A stretch of DNA of 64,000 bases from Hyphomicrobiales bacterium (GCA_900466005.1 UEGQ01000027.1:1-64000); one strand, 5' to 3'; positions 20,813 to 30,059 are shown, counted from the stretch's first letter. The notes: generated from the letters alone by a model not told the origin. Program-made: numbers and translations.

Positions 20813-22852
20813 TCACTCCCGGCTCCTGCGCCTCCTGCGTCCGCCGCCTTCGCCGTCGCCGTCTGCAAGCAGCTTGCGTTCGGGGAGCGTGACGGCGGCC
20901 GCGAGTTTCGGGAAGGGATCGACCTTGTTCGGCAGCGCCATGGCGTCGATGAAGAGCTGCTGGAAGTGGGGTTCGAGCGCCGTCTCAATCTTCTCGATGC
21001 GGCGAACCGTCTCCTCGATTTCGCGGCGGTGGTCGCGGTTGAGGAGCGCCATCAGCGCGCCGGTGCCTGCCGCGTTGCCGACCGCCTTGACTTCCGCGAG
21101 ATCGCAATCGGGGATGAGGCCGAGCACCATTGCGTATTTGGGATCGATGAACGAGCCGAAGGCGCCCGCGAAGCGGATGGTGTCGACGGTTTCGACGCCC
21201 TGTTTCTCCATGAGCAGCTTGATGCCGGCATAGAGTGCCGCCTTGGCGAGCTGGATGGCGCGGACGTCGTTCTGCGTGACGGTGATCTTCTGCGCGCCGT
21301 CGTGCAGAAGGTAGGAGAAGGTGCGGCCGTTTTCCAGGATGCGCGGGCTCTTCGCGGCGAGCGATCCGTCGACCACGCCGTCGGCGGAGATGACGCCGGA
21401 AAGATACATTTCGGCGACGACCTCGATGATCGCCGAGCCGCAGATGCCGGTAATCCCGGTCTTTTCCGCGGCCTCTGCAAAGCCTTCCTCGTCCGACCAC
21501 TGGTCGACGCCGATCACCTTGAAGCGGGGTTCGAGCGTTTGCGCGTCGATGCGCACGCGCTCTATAGCGCCGGGGGCGGCGCGCTGGCCGCAGGAGATTT
21601 CCGCGCCCTCGAAGGCCGGACCGGTGGGCGAGGAGGCGGCGACGGTTCGCTCTCGGTTACCGAGCACGATCTCGGCATTGGTGCCGACATCGACGAGCAG
21701 CATCATGCGGTCCTGCCGATGCGGGCCTTCCGAGAGCGTGGCGCCGGCGGCGTCCGCCCCGACATGGCCGGCGATGCAGGGGAGCAGATAGGTGCGAGCG
21801 CCAGGGTTCAGCGCAAGCTCGATGTCCTTCGCCTCGCAGGCGACGGCGCCGGAAACGGCGAGCGCGAACGGCGCCTGGCCGAGTTCGGTCGGGTCGATGC
21901 CGAGGAAGAGGTGGTGCATGATCGGATTGGCGACGAAGACGCTGTCGAGAATGTCGGAGCGCGAGACGCCGCCTTCGGCGCAGACCTTGTCGACGAGTTC
22001 GGAGACGGCCTGGCGCACCGCCCTGGTCATCGCCTCGCGCCCGTCCGGGTTCATCATCACGTAGGAGACGCGGCTCATCAGATCCTCGCCGAAGCGGATC
22101 TGCGGGTTGGAGGCGCCGGAGGAGGCGACGACGCGGCCCGACAGCAGTGAGACGAGGTGCATGGCAATGGTGGTCGAGCCGATGTCGCAGGCAAGGCCGT
22201 AGGCCTCGTTGTGCAGGCCGGGCCAGAGGGCGACGATCGTCGGGCGCGAGGTCGGGCTGTCGCGGTGGATGGCGGCGGTGACGGTCCAGTTGCCCTTGCG
22301 GAGGATCTTCTGGACTTCGGGAAGAAAATGAGGTTCCACCTGCAAATCAGTGTAACCCCAGTCTTTTTCAAGCATGACCTTCATGCGGTCGAGATCGCCG
22401 AGCGGCTTGTGCATGTCGGGTTCGTCGACCTCGACATAGCAGAGATGGACGGCAGGATTGCGTTCGATGACGCGGTCGCTGGCCGCCTTGCGCACGACCT
22501 GGGCGTTGACCACGGCATCCTGCGGCACGTCGATGACGAGGTCGCCCTCGATCGTCGCGGAGCAGGAGAGGCGGCGGCCTTCGGGGAGCGTGCGCACCTC
22601 GGCGTAGCGCTTCTCCTTCGGGCCGACGGGGGAGATGTGGTCGTTGGAGGAGACGATGCCGTGCTTGGCGAAATTGCCCTCCTGCACTTCGACCTGGCAG
22701 CGGCCGCAGGTGGCGCGTCCGCCGCAGACGCTCTCGACATAGACGCCGAGCGCGCGGGCGGCCTCCAGCACCGGCGTGCCGACGGGGAAGCGGCCGCGCT
22801 TGCCCGACGGCATGAAGAGGATGAGGGGGTCCCTGGACTGGCCTTCGCTCAT
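20813..22852 (-). CDS. Corrinoid activation protein, RACo/RamA type (ASKHA + 2Fe-2S)
   Basis: 679 residues. It would reduce inactive Co(II) corrinoid proteins back to Co(I) in an ATP-dependent step. N-terminal 2Fe-2S ferredoxin domain with Cys43, Cys49, Cys52 and Cys97; then the DUF4445/ASKHA ATPase region with GLACDIGSTTIAMHL, LLVDVGTNAEIVLGN and GPAFEGAEISCGQRA. The C-terminus is a Gly/Arg tail (EGGGRRRRRSRE). Start at 22852 is the first Met before the ferredoxin fold. It is the partner expected for the MttB system encoded 9-11 kb away, although it sits apart from it. Confidence 0.93.
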   Translation of the reverse strand: MSEGQSRDPLILFMPSGKRGRFPVGTPVLEAARALGVYVESVCGGRATCGRCQVEVQEGNFAKHGIVSSNDHISPVGPKEKRYAEVRTLPEGRRLSCSATIEGDLVIDVPQDAVVNAQVVRKAASDRVIERNPAVHLCYVEVDEPDMHKPLGDLDRMKVMLEKDWGYTDLQVEPHFLPEVQKILRKGNWTVTAAIHRDSPTSRPTIVALWPGLHNEAYGLACDIGSTTIAMHLVSLLSGRVVASSGASNPQIRFGEDLMSRVSYVMMNPDGREAMTRAVRQAVSELVDKVCAEGGVSRSDILDSVFVANPIMHHLFLGIDPTELGQAPFALAVSGAVACEAKDIELALNPGARTYLLPCIAGHVGADAAGATLSEGPHRQDRMMLLVDVGTNAEIVLGNRERTVAASSPTGPAFEGAEISCGQRAAPGAIERVRIDAQTLEPRFKVIGVDQWSDEEGFAEAAEKTGITGICGSAIIEVVAEMYLSGVISADGVVDGSLAAKSPRILENGRTFSYLLHDGAQKITVTQNDVRAIQLAKAALYAGIKLLMEKQGVETVDTIRFAGAFGSFIDPKYAMVLGLIPDCDLAEVKAVGNAAGTGALMALLNRDHRREIEETVRRIEKIETALEPHFQQLFIDAMALPNKVDPFPKLAAAVTLPERKLLADGDGEGGGRRRRRSRE

Positions 22853-23012
22853 GTCGAACTCGTCTTTCCTGTGCGAACGTCTCTGCCGGCGCGGGCCGGC
22901 CATTCTCGATAGACTGCACGGGTCCGGCGGCTGACGTCCGTCAATTTCCGACATGGAGATGCGTCCGCCGGACTTTTGCCTGCCCCTGCCCGGAGACGCA
23001 AGCGCCGAAATG

Positions 23013-23435
23013 TCAGGGCTCGTCGGAGGTGATCCAGGCGCCGATGTTGATCGTGCTCGTCAGGATGTCGAGGTAGAGGCCGGTGATGCCGAGAATGACC
23101 ACCATGGTCGCGATGACCGAGACGACGAAGACGAGCACCTCGCGCAGGTCGCTGACCGGGGCGCCGAACCACGAGCTCACATAGTCGTAGGTCATCCAGT
23201 AGATGTGCTTCATCAGGTGCAGCACGAGGAGCGCCATGCCGAGGGCGAGCGGATAGTAGAGGAAGCCGCCGCCCGTGGCTTCGCCGGCGTGGCGGAGGAT
23301 GATGGCCGAAAGCGCGGAAATGAAGATCACCCGCGAGATCAGCGCTACGTAGTCGGCGAGGTGCTTGGCGTCCTGGTAGTCGCCGTGGGCGAGGACGCGG
23401 GATTTACGGGAGAAGCGGGCAAGGGTGTCGAGCAT
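23013..23435 (-). CDS. Hypothetical integral membrane protein
   Basis: 140 residues with three or four membrane spans (~32-48, 57-75, 100-125). I recognise no family. The N-terminus (LDTLARFSRKSRVLAHGDYQDAKHLADYV) is soluble and probably cytoplasmic. It lies between the corrinoid activator and the pterin methyltransferase genes on the same strand, but a strong terminator upstream separates it from the latter, so it is probably transcribed from its own promoter or with the activator. Confidence 0.7.
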   Translation of the reverse strand: MLDTLARFSRKSRVLAHGDYQDAKHLADYVALISRVIFISALSAIILRHAGEATGGGFLYYPLALGMALLVLHLMKHIYWMTYDYVSSWFGAPVSDLREVLVFVVSVIATMVVILGITGLYLDILTSTINIGAWITSDEP

Positions 23436-23447
23436 GAAAAGGCCTGA

Positions 23448-23486
23448 TGAAAAACGGTTCGCCGCATGTTGCTGCGGCGAACCGTT
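23448..23486 (-). terminator. Strong intrinsic terminator of the pterin methyltransferase transcript
   Basis: Perfect 14-bp stem AACGGTTCGCCGCA / TGCGGCGAACCGTT with a 6-nt loop; on the minus strand it is followed by TTTTTC. It lies ~150 bp beyond the methyltransferase stop and 13 bp before the next gene's start. Confidence 0.85.
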
Positions 23487-23520
23487 CCGTCAAGGGGGCG
23501 TGCGTCGAGGCGCAATATTG

Positions 23521-23561
23521 CCCCTCACCCTAGCCCTCTCCCCGCACGCGGGGCGAGGGGA
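23521..23561. repeat. Short palindromic element
   Basis: CCCCTCACCCTAGCCCTC followed by the hairpin CCCCGCACGCGGGG. It has the constant box of the modular repeats without a variable stem, and lies between the methyltransferase gene and its terminator. Confidence 0.55.
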
Positions 23562-23635
23562 CGCCGCTTTATCTCTTGTCCGTCAGGACGACTTCCCCTT
23601 CCTGCCGCGGAGAAGAGGCCGTCAGTCGTGCCGGT

Positions 23636-24604
23636 TCACTCCGTCGCGGCACCCGCGCCGACGCGGGCGGCACGGCCGCCGCGGCGTCCGCCGCCGGTAG
23701 AGGCCGCAGCCGGAGCCGGGGCGGCTGCTGCGCCGCCGTCGGCGGGCTTGTAGTCGCGGTAGGTCTTGATCCAGTTGTAGCAGTTCTCGTCGGTGCCGTT
23801 CAGCACGTTGGCGGCGCGCACGGCCTCCATTTCCTGCGGGCGGCAGGGGTTCATGATCGCCGACGTCATGCCGGCGCCGATGACCATCGGGATGAAGCCG
23901 GCATTGATGCCGTGGCGGTGCGGCAGGCCGAAGGAGATGTTGGAGAGGCCGCAGGTCGTGTTGACCTTCAGCTCTTCGCGCAGACGCCGGACGAGGGCGA
24001 AGACCTGGAGGCCTGCCGAGCCGACGGCGCCGATCGGCATGACCAGCGGGTCGACGACGATGTCGCAGGGCTTGATGCCGTAGTCTGCGGCGCGCTCGAC
24101 GATCTTCTTGGCGACGGCGAAGCGGACGTCCGGATCCTGCGAAATGCCGGTCTCGTCGTTGGAGATCGCGACGACCGGCACGTTGTACTTGGCGCAGAGC
24201 GGCAGGATCGCTTCGAGCTTCTCTTCCTCACCGGTGACGGAGTTGATGAGCGGCCGGCCCTTGGCGACCTTGAGTGCGGCCTCGATGGCGGCGGTCACGG
24301 AACTGTCGATCGAGAGCGGCACGTCGACGAGGCCCTGGACGATCTCCATGGTCTTGACGAGGAGGCCCGGCTCCGTCTCGTTCGGGTTGACGGAGGTGAC
24401 GCCGGCATTGACGTCGAGCATGGTGGCGCCGGCGGCGACCTGTTCCAGCGCGTCCTTGATGACGGTGTCGAAGTTGCCTTCCATCATCTCGGCGGCGAGC
24501 TTCTTGCGGCCGGTGGGATTGATGCGTTCGCCGATGACGCAGAACGGCTGGTCGAAGCCGATGATGATTTCGCGGGTGGCGGACGCGACGATGGTGCGGG
24601 TCAT
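23636..24604 (-). CDS. Pterin-binding methyltransferase (methylcorrinoid:THF type, MtgA/MtrH/AcsE-like)
   Basis: 322 residues, one dihydropteroate-synthase-like TIM barrel. It should transfer the methyl group between a corrinoid protein and tetrahydrofolate. Typical pterin-barrel segments: VIGERINPTGRKKLAAEM at the start, TMLDVNAGV, PLSIDSS, PLINSVTGE, VAISNDETG and CGLSNISFGLP, where the Asn and Asp residues contact the pterin. The last ~33 residues are a low-complexity tail containing GGGRRGGRAAR. No homocysteine or B12 domain is attached, unlike MetH. It is the expected second methyltransferase after MttB. MetF-like and MetV-like genes lie just upstream on the same strand. Confidence 0.92.
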   Translation of the reverse strand: MTRTIVASATREIIIGFDQPFCVIGERINPTGRKKLAAEMMEGNFDTVIKDALEQVAAGATMLDVNAGVTSVNPNETEPGLLVKTMEIVQGLVDVPLSIDSSVTAAIEAALKVAKGRPLINSVTGEEEKLEAILPLCAKYNVPVVAISNDETGISQDPDVRFAVAKKIVERAADYGIKPCDIVVDPLVMPIGAVGSAGLQVFALVRRLREELKVNTTCGLSNISFGLPHRHGINAGFIPMVIGAGMTSAIMNPCRPQEMEAVRAANVLNGTDENCYNWIKTYRDYKPADGGAAAAPAPAAASTGGGRRGGRAARVGAGAATE

Positions 24605-24705
24605 TTCATTCCTCCGGTCGGATGCGCGGGAGAGCAGTCTAGCGCGCGGTCAATGGGTTCAAAAGACGGTTGCCGGCGCGAACGTCGCGCCGGCTTTCGA
24701 TCTGG

Positions 24706-25797
24706 TCAATGGGGATGCTGGGCGGCGATGCCGGCGAGTCGCTGCTGGTCCTCGACCTTTTCCTCGCGGATCGCCTCCAGCCGCTCGGCGACGAGCGCGT
24801 CGACCGGGTTCGGTTCGCGCTTCCAGGGCCTGCGACCCTTCAGCACGCCGGATTCGTGGACGATCTCGGCGACATATTCCTCCTGGCGGTAGGCCATCAC
24901 GTGGATGCCGGAGACGCCTGCGACCTCCTTCACCTCGTTGATGATGTCGATGCAGAGCTGCTTGCCTTCCTTCTTCTGGTCCTGAGCTCCTTCGAGGCGG
25001 GCGATGACGTGGTCCGGGATATGCACGCCCGGCACGTTGGAGCGGATCCACTTGGCGGTCCTGGCCGACGCCAGCGGACCGACGCCGACGAGGATGAAGC
25101 ATTTTTCATCGAGGCCGAGATCGCGGACCTTCTGCATGTAGTCCTTCAGCATCGGCACGTCGTAGCAATACTGGCTCTGCACGAACTGGGCGCCGGCGGC
25201 GATCTTCTTCGCCAGCCGATACGGGCGGAAGTCGTAAGGCGGCGCGAACGGATTGATCGCGGCGCCGAGGAAGACCTGCGGCGGCGTCGTGAGCTTGCGC
25301 CCGGAGAGGAACTTCGCCTCGTCGCGCATGGTGCGCACGGTTTCCAGGAGCGACATGGAATCGAGGTCGAAGACGGGCTTGGCGCCCGGCTGGTCGCCGG
25401 CCTGCACGCCGTCGCCGGTGAGGCACAGGATGTTCTGCACGCCCATGGCGGAAGCGCCGAGGACGTCGCCCTGGATGGCGATGCGGTTCTTGTCGCGGCA
25501 GGCGATCTGCATGATCGGCGCGTAGCCCATGCGGGTCAGAAGGGCGCAGATGCCGACCGACGACATGTGGCAGTTGGCGCCCGACGCATCGACGGCGTTG
25601 ATGCCGTCCACCCAGCCGTCGAAGATCGCCGCGCGTTCGTAGACGTCGTGCGGATTGGCGCTGTCGGGCGGGTTCAGTTCGGCGGTGACGGCGAATTCGC
25701 CGCGCCGCAAAATGCGCTCGAGGCGGCCGCGGGAGGAATGGCCGGGCAGCGGGTCGAGCGGCAGGCCGGGATCGACGGGATTGATGTCGGGGCTCAT
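24706..25797 (-). CDS. Methylenetetrahydrofolate reductase-like protein (MetF family)
   Basis: 363 residues, FAD-dependent TIM barrel of the MTHFR family. Features are FAVTAELNPPDSANPH at the first strand (the Glu corresponds to the catalytic acid region), CLTGDGVQAGDQPGAKPVFDLDS as the flavin loop, GAAINPF, and the AGAQFVQSQYCYDV strand. In this setting it probably runs methyl-THF toward methylene-THF rather than feeding methionine synthesis. Its ATG overlaps the stop of the MetV-like gene by 4 bp, so the two are coupled; pairing with a MetV-type Cys-rich subunit is known in anaerobes. Confidence 0.92.
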   Translation of the reverse strand: MSPDINPVDPGLPLDPLPGHSSRGRLERILRRGEFAVTAELNPPDSANPHDVYERAAIFDGWVDGINAVDASGANCHMSSVGICALLTRMGYAPIMQIACRDKNRIAIQGDVLGASAMGVQNILCLTGDGVQAGDQPGAKPVFDLDSMSLLETVRTMRDEAKFLSGRKLTTPPQVFLGAAINPFAPPYDFRPYRLAKKIAAGAQFVQSQYCYDVPMLKDYMQKVRDLGLDEKCFILVGVGPLASARTAKWIRSNVPGVHIPDHVIARLEGAQDQKKEGKQLCIDIINEVKEVAGVSGIHVMAYRQEEYVAEIVHESGVLKGRRPWKREPNPVDALVAERLEAIREEKVEDQQRLAGIAAQHPH

Positions 25798-26378
25798 GCG
25801 CTTTCCCCCTTCTTGGCGTTTTCACGGGCGGCGGCGGCTTCGGCGGTCACCCGCAGCCAGGACGAGGTTTCGCGCAGCGACTGGTTCACCGGCTTCTGCA
25901 CCTTGAGGATCGCGTCGCCATTGACCATGTTGCGGGAGCCGGCCCAGGCCTGCACCCAGACGCATGGCATGTCGGGCTCGACCTCACAGTGGCCGTTGGC
26001 GCGAACGCCGCCGCAAGGGCCGTTCCGGAGCTGCTTCGGGCAGTTCATCGGGCAGGACATGCCGGTCGAGGAAAGCACGCACTGGCCGCACATGCGACAG
26101 TCAAAGAGGAGACCCTTGACGTTGCGCTCGACGAAGGTCACCGGACGCTCGACGCGGCCGTAACCGATGCGGTTCCAGACCGGATGCAGCCACAGGAAGG
26201 CGTTGGCGAAGCGGCCGTAGAACCATTCGAGAAAGCGCGAGTGGCGCACCGACCACAGACGGATGGTGTAGGAACGGCGGGCGCGGCGGTTCGGAGAGAC
26301 CGCCGCGGGCGTATAGGCTCCCGTCGCCGCCTTCTTGGCCGGCGCCGCATTGCCGGGGCCGGGTTTGCCGTCAACCAT
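25794..26378 (-). CDS. MetV-like Cys-rich MTHFR partner subunit
   Basis: 194 residues, matching the 'methylenetetrahydrofolate reductase C-terminal' (MetV-like) family. The cysteine core at ~100-145 (CRMCGQCVLSSTGMSCPMNCP, CGGVRANGHCEVEPDMPCVW) could bind an Fe-S cluster or zinc. The first ~40 residues are basic and low complexity (PNRRARRSY). ATG at 26378 is chosen for its GGAGG site 7 nt upstream; the longer open frame is noise. It overlaps the upstream PF13769-type gene by 8 bp and metF-like by 4 bp, a tight three-gene unit. MetV recruits or stabilises MetF in acetogens. Confidence 0.9.
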   Translation of the reverse strand: MVDGKPGPGNAAPAKKAATGAYTPAAVSPNRRARRSYTIRLWSVRHSRFLEWFYGRFANAFLWLHPVWNRIGYGRVERPVTFVERNVKGLLFDCRMCGQCVLSSTGMSCPMNCPKQLRNGPCGGVRANGHCEVEPDMPCVWVQAWAGSRNMVNGDAILKVQKPVNQSLRETSSWLRVTAEAAAARENAKKGESA

Positions 26379-26673
26379 TCTCACGTCCTCCCTTCTGGAC
26401 GAGCGCGACGAGCCGCGCCTTGTCATATGCCTCTTCGATCGCGGCTGCGGCCTTGTCGGCCTCGGCTTCGAGATCGTCGGAGACCGGCACGGGATCGCCC
26501 TTGCGCCACTCGGCGAGATAATCGTCGGTTTCGGCGGCGCCGGTGCGCATCGCGCACATGTCGATCGCCTCGGTGAAGCGCAGCGACAGCTCACGTTTTG
26601 CCGTCTTCCTGCCTTGCTTGACGATCACCTGGGCGGGGATGTCGCGCCAATAGACGATGATGCGGTCTGCCAT
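26371..26673 (-). CDS. Small conserved protein ('virulence factor' family, PF13769-like)
   Basis: 100 residues from the ATG at 26673, which has an AAGGAG site. The family starts with the pattern seen here, RIIVYWRDIPAQVIVKQGR, and is annotated only by an old 'virulence factor' label; no biochemical role is known to me. It is the first gene of the overlapping unit with the MetV-like and MetF-like genes, so a function in methyl-THF oxidation or in protecting that complex is plausible. The promoter region just upstream carries GCGAC repeats shared with mttB and the GbdR-like gene. Confidence 0.82.
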   Translation of the reverse strand: MADRIIVYWRDIPAQVIVKQGRKTAKRELSLRFTEAIDMCAMRTGAAETDDYLAEWRKGDPVPVSDDLEAEADKAAAAIEEAYDKARLVALVQKGGRENG

Positions 26674-26730
26674 GCCTTTTCGGTCTCCTTTGTCGCCACA
26701 TTGCACGGCCCCCGTGCGGCGGACTGCGCT

Positions 26731-26767
26731 TGCGACGACGTCGCACAGAGCAAAAAGCGACGTCGCG
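26731..26767 (-). promoter_or_regulatory. GCGAC operator upstream of the PF13769-metV-metF unit
   Basis: Contains TGCGACGACGTCGCA (26731-26745) and AGCGACGTCGCG (26756-26767). On the minus strand GCGAC units are 22 bp apart. The same AAAGCGAC element occurs at 14085-14142 and 32097-32125. It lies 58-94 bp upstream of the first start codon. Confidence 0.5.
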
Positions 26768-26805
26768 GAGAATTCCTGCATCTGTGCTCCCGGTCGACCG
26801 GGAAT

Positions 26806-27597
26806 CTACCAGATGCCGCGGGTGAGGCCGTAACGCAACCAGGTCCAGAGGGGCGGCGGAAAACGCAAATGCGACGGCCCTTCGGCGGGCCTCGGCCGCA
26901 GGCGGCCGTGCACGGCATCCTCGACAGCCTGCTCTACGATCTCCAGCGAGGCGATGGTGAGCGTCAGCGGATAGGTGCCGATGAAATCGCCGGGCTCCGG
27001 GCGGGTGCGGACTTCGTAGAGCGTGCCGCCGGTGTCGGTGCCGGCGTCGACCAGGTGCACGGTGGCGCCGAAATTGCCGTCGTCTCGAAGCGCCAGAGAC
27101 CAGTAGCCGCCCATCTGACCGCGATAGGCGGGGTTTATGCCGGCGTGGAGGTTGAGGACCGGGCAGGGAAGTCTCTCGAGCGCCGTCCGGGTCATCAGTC
27201 GGGTGCTGACGAGCAGGATCACGGCGGGTCGAAGCTCCCGGACGAGGTCGGCGCATTGCGGGTCGTTGATCGAGGCGACCCGGCTCACCGGCACGCGTTC
27301 CGGCATGACCGGATCGACGTTGCGATTGCGGCAGGTCTCGGCGGTGCGACGGGCGGCGAGCGGACGGAGAAGGCGCCCGGCCATCATGGTCGCAAGCTGC
27401 CCTAGAGCGTTCGGCCAGCCGAAGCGTCGTGCACGCCGGCGAGTGATCTCGAGCTTCGATTCCGGGTCTTCGAGAATGACGTGGAGATTTCGCCAACGCG
27501 CCGCAAGCGCATTGATGACGACGGCGGGATTGGGACCGCCGGCGGTCATCACCACCACGCGGGCGTCGTCGTCACTTACCGGCGGATACGTGGTCAT
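26806..27597 (-). CDS. Formyltransferase-fold protein
   Basis: 263 residues with the formyl-transferase core: a Rossmann-like start (ARVVVMTAGG), the N-x-H motif in CPVLNLHAGINPAYRG and a later Asp in HLVDAGTDTGGTL, which match the Asn-His-Asp catalytic set of GART/FMT enzymes. Such proteins move a formyl group from 10-formyl-THF, or use formyl groups in sugar modification. The acceptor cannot be read from the sequence. The position next to folate one-carbon genes may be meaningful, but it is 132 bp upstream of them and has an ExoD gene behind it. ATG at 27597 fits the family length. Confidence 0.82.
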   Translation of the reverse strand: MTTYPPVSDDDARVVVMTAGGPNPAVVINALAARWRNLHVILEDPESKLEITRRRARRFGWPNALGQLATMMAGRLLRPLAARRTAETCRNRNVDPVMPERVPVSRVASINDPQCADLVRELRPAVILLVSTRLMTRTALERLPCPVLNLHAGINPAYRGQMGGYWSLALRDDGNFGATVHLVDAGTDTGGTLYEVRTRPEPGDFIGTYPLTLTIASLEIVEQAVEDAVHGRLRPRPAEGPSHLRFPPPLWTWLRYGLTRGIW

Positions 27598-27634
27598 TCG
27601 GGGGAACTCGCTGGACGGGACCGCACGGGCTGGC

Positions 27635-28312
27635 TCAGAAGACGAGGGCGAGTATAGCACCCGCCGTGAGGACGACAAAGCCGGCGAGCAGCAGGGCGAT
27701 GATGCCGACGAGGCAGCCGACCAGCACGCCGAGGCCGTCGCGTTCGGAGTGAGCAAAGCCGATGATCGCCAGCGCGAAGGCGGGCGGCCAGTTGCCGAGC
27801 GGAATCGGCAGGATCACCACGAGCGCGAGAAGCAGGACGTAGAGTCCGAGAATGCGTTCGGAGAAGCGGCTGCCGAGAAACCAGTGTCGCGGCCTGAACA
27901 GCCGTTCTGCAACACGCAGCGAAGGCACCAGCTTCTCGACGATCTTTTCGAAAGTGGAGCTGCTGAAACCGTAGTCGCCGAGCCAGCGCGGGAGAACGAC
28001 GCGGCCGTGGGGCGAGGCGATCATCTGCCAGGCGACGACGGCGAGCGGCAGGCCGAGCACGAGCGTCGCGCCCGGTGGTGCCGGCACCAGATTGGGAAGC
28101 GCGAAGATCAGGAGAAAGGCGCCGAAGGAGCGGTCCTGAAGCGCGATCGCGATGTCGCGAACGGTGGTACGCTCATGCGGCGCCTGCGCCAGACGCTCCA
28201 GCAGCACCGAAAGGTGCTCGCCCGGCCTGCCTCCTCCATTGTGGTCGAAAGCTGCCGCCACCGGTTCCACTCCGTCCGTCGTTCGCTCCGTTACCTTCTC
28301 CATGAAAACCAT
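27635..28312 (-). CDS. exoD: ExoD-family membrane protein
   Basis: 225 residues with four to five membrane spans. N-terminal LSVLLERLAQAPHERTTVRDI and the long hydrophobic hairpin around FALPNLVPAPPGATLVLGLPL are characteristic of ExoD, first described in Sinorhizobium as affecting exopolysaccharide production and nodule invasion. The molecular function is unresolved. Its stop lies 37 bp before the formyltransferase start, so the two may be co-transcribed. Confidence 0.9.
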   Translation of the reverse strand: MVFMEKVTERTTDGVEPVAAAFDHNGGGRPGEHLSVLLERLAQAPHERTTVRDIAIALQDRSFGAFLLIFALPNLVPAPPGATLVLGLPLAVVAWQMIASPHGRVVLPRWLGDYGFSSSTFEKIVEKLVPSLRVAERLFRPRHWFLGSRFSERILGLYVLLLALVVILPIPLGNWPPAFALAIIGFAHSERDGLGVLVGCLVGIIALLLAGFVVLTAGAILALVF

Positions 28313-28533
28313 CGTGCACGGAAAATGTTGCGGCTGAATTAAGGCGGGCTCGCCGAACCACGCGGATTCACGGCCGCATTTGCGGGCTTTCCTGCAACTT
28401 TACGGCGGCCGTCTCCGCCACAGAAACAACCAGAATCATCGATAGGATTATATTCCTTCGACGCTGAAAAGCACTCCGAAGGCGAGGAAACGGCTCCGGC
28501 GGGAATGGCCGGGCGAACACAAGGAGACGTCAA

Positions 28534-29904
28534 ATGCCCTATTACAAGCGTGAAAGCGAGGTCCTGGTTCTCAGCGCGGCAACAAGCTCGCCGGGGACGG
28601 GCTGGGTGTCGACGACCGTTCAGAATGCGATGAATTATGCCCGCACGAACGGGCTGACCCTGGTGCTCCTGAGCGGCATCTTCTCGACCGGCGCATTGAC
28701 CGTCGACACGGCTACCGGCGGCGGGCAGAAGCTCACCATGCAGGCGGCGGTCGCGGGTGCGGCGACGCTGCGCTTCACCGGCGGCAGCTATCTCTTCCAG
28801 GTCAACGGGATCAACGATGTTTCGGTGTCGGGCGTGGTGTTCGACGGACAGAATGCCACGATCAGCGACGGTTCCAACCAGGCGGGCCTCGTGCGCTTCC
28901 AGAGCTGCAGCGGCTTCAGGCTCGTCGGCTGCACGGTGACGCGCAGCGCAAAGACGGGTGTGGTGGCGCTCGGCGCCGCTCGTGGCACGATCGCCGACTG
29001 CGCCATCGACAACTGCTCGGTCGGGGTGCTGGTCTACAACAGCCGCGCGGATGTGGTGCATAACCGCATCATCACCTGTTCGAACAACGGCGTCTACGTC
29101 TGGCGAGAGCCGGCGGGCGGAGGCGTCCAGTACGACGGCTCAACGATCATCGACAACGTCATCGCCGACATCGACACCGCGGGCGGCGGCACCGGCCAGA
29201 ACGGCAACGGCATCGTGGTCTACAGGGCGCTCGGCGTAAAGGCGTCCGGCAACACGATCTCCGACGTGCAGTATTCGTGCATTCGCTTCAATGCCTCGGG
29301 TGCCGCGCAGATCCTCGGCAATCACTGCATCTCGGCGCGGGAATGCTCGATCTTCGTCGAGGCCACCGCTCCGGGCCTGAACCTCGACGGCGCGGTGGTC
29401 GCCAACAATATCATCGAGCTGGCAGGCGACGGCATCAAGGTCGTGAACCTCGGGCTCTACAGCGACGGCATCGCCCGGCGGATCGCGATCTCCTCGAACC
29501 ACATCCGCGGCATCACCAAGAACACGATCAACGACCCGGGCTATTCGCCGACCGTCTCCAACGCCTGCGGCATCCAGGTGGAGGGGCTCTGCGTGCTGAC
29601 CGGCAACATGATCGAGGACGCGGACGGATTCGGGATCGTGCTCGGCACCAACGAGGCGACCTACGACCTGCTGGCGACGGGCAACCTCGTCCATGCGTCC
29701 GTGACCGGCATCGGCTATTCGAACAACGCTTCGGCAGGACGTATCTCGATTGTCGGCAATGTGGTCAGCGGCGCGACGAACGGTTCCATCGTTCCCGTGG
29801 CGTTCAACGGCGTGAACTTCTACCGCGTCGGGTCGACCGATGTCGCCAATACCGCCGACAGCCAGATCGGCAACGTCTACGTCGGCAACAACCGCGGCTA
29901 CTGA
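28534..29904 (+). CDS. Right-handed parallel beta-helix repeat protein
   Basis: 456 residues of pectate-lyase-like or TIGR03808-like beta-helix repeats; many coils follow the pattern G(I/V)xVxxxxNxI (for example NGVYVWREP, GNTISDVQYSCIRF, GIQVEGLCVLTGNMIEDADGFGIVLG). No signal peptide is visible at the N-terminus (MPYYKRESEVLVLSA), unlike the TAT-exported relatives, so either export is by another route or the true start is unclear. No catalytic motif can be picked out. It is transcribed divergently from exoD, and a surface-glycan role is possible but unproven. Confidence 0.82.
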   Translation: MPYYKRESEVLVLSAATSSPGTGWVSTTVQNAMNYARTNGLTLVLLSGIFSTGALTVDTATGGGQKLTMQAAVAGAATLRFTGGSYLFQVNGINDVSVSGVVFDGQNATISDGSNQAGLVRFQSCSGFRLVGCTVTRSAKTGVVALGAARGTIADCAIDNCSVGVLVYNSRADVVHNRIITCSNNGVYVWREPAGGGVQYDGSTIIDNVIADIDTAGGGTGQNGNGIVVYRALGVKASGNTISDVQYSCIRFNASGAAQILGNHCISARECSIFVEATAPGLNLDGAVVANNIIELAGDGIKVVNLGLYSDGIARRIAISSNHIRGITKNTINDPGYSPTVSNACGIQVEGLCVLTGNMIEDADGFGIVLGTNEATYDLLATGNLVHASVTGIGYSNNASAGRISIVGNVVSGATNGSIVPVAFNGVNFYRVGSTDVANTADSQIGNVYVGNNRGY

Positions 29905-30059
29905 GGCCGGTACAGCCGGCGCCGGGGGCGAGGAAACCCGCCTCCGGACCGGCATCAGGGCGCGACCATCCTCATGCAAGACCCTGCCTTGCTTTTACCC
30001 AAAGCCGGTGCCATGGAGCTCTCGCATTTCCGTTGGAACAAGAGGAGAGGTTAACCCCC

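Noticed and set aside
20813-22852. Anaerobic-type gene set indicating a strict anaerobe
   Set aside because: RACo, MetV-like and MttB proteins are typical of anaerobes, but every surrounding gene (exoD, entericidins, DUF982, UvrB type, cobQ) is alphaproteobacterial, so the pathway belongs to an aerobic or facultative lineage.
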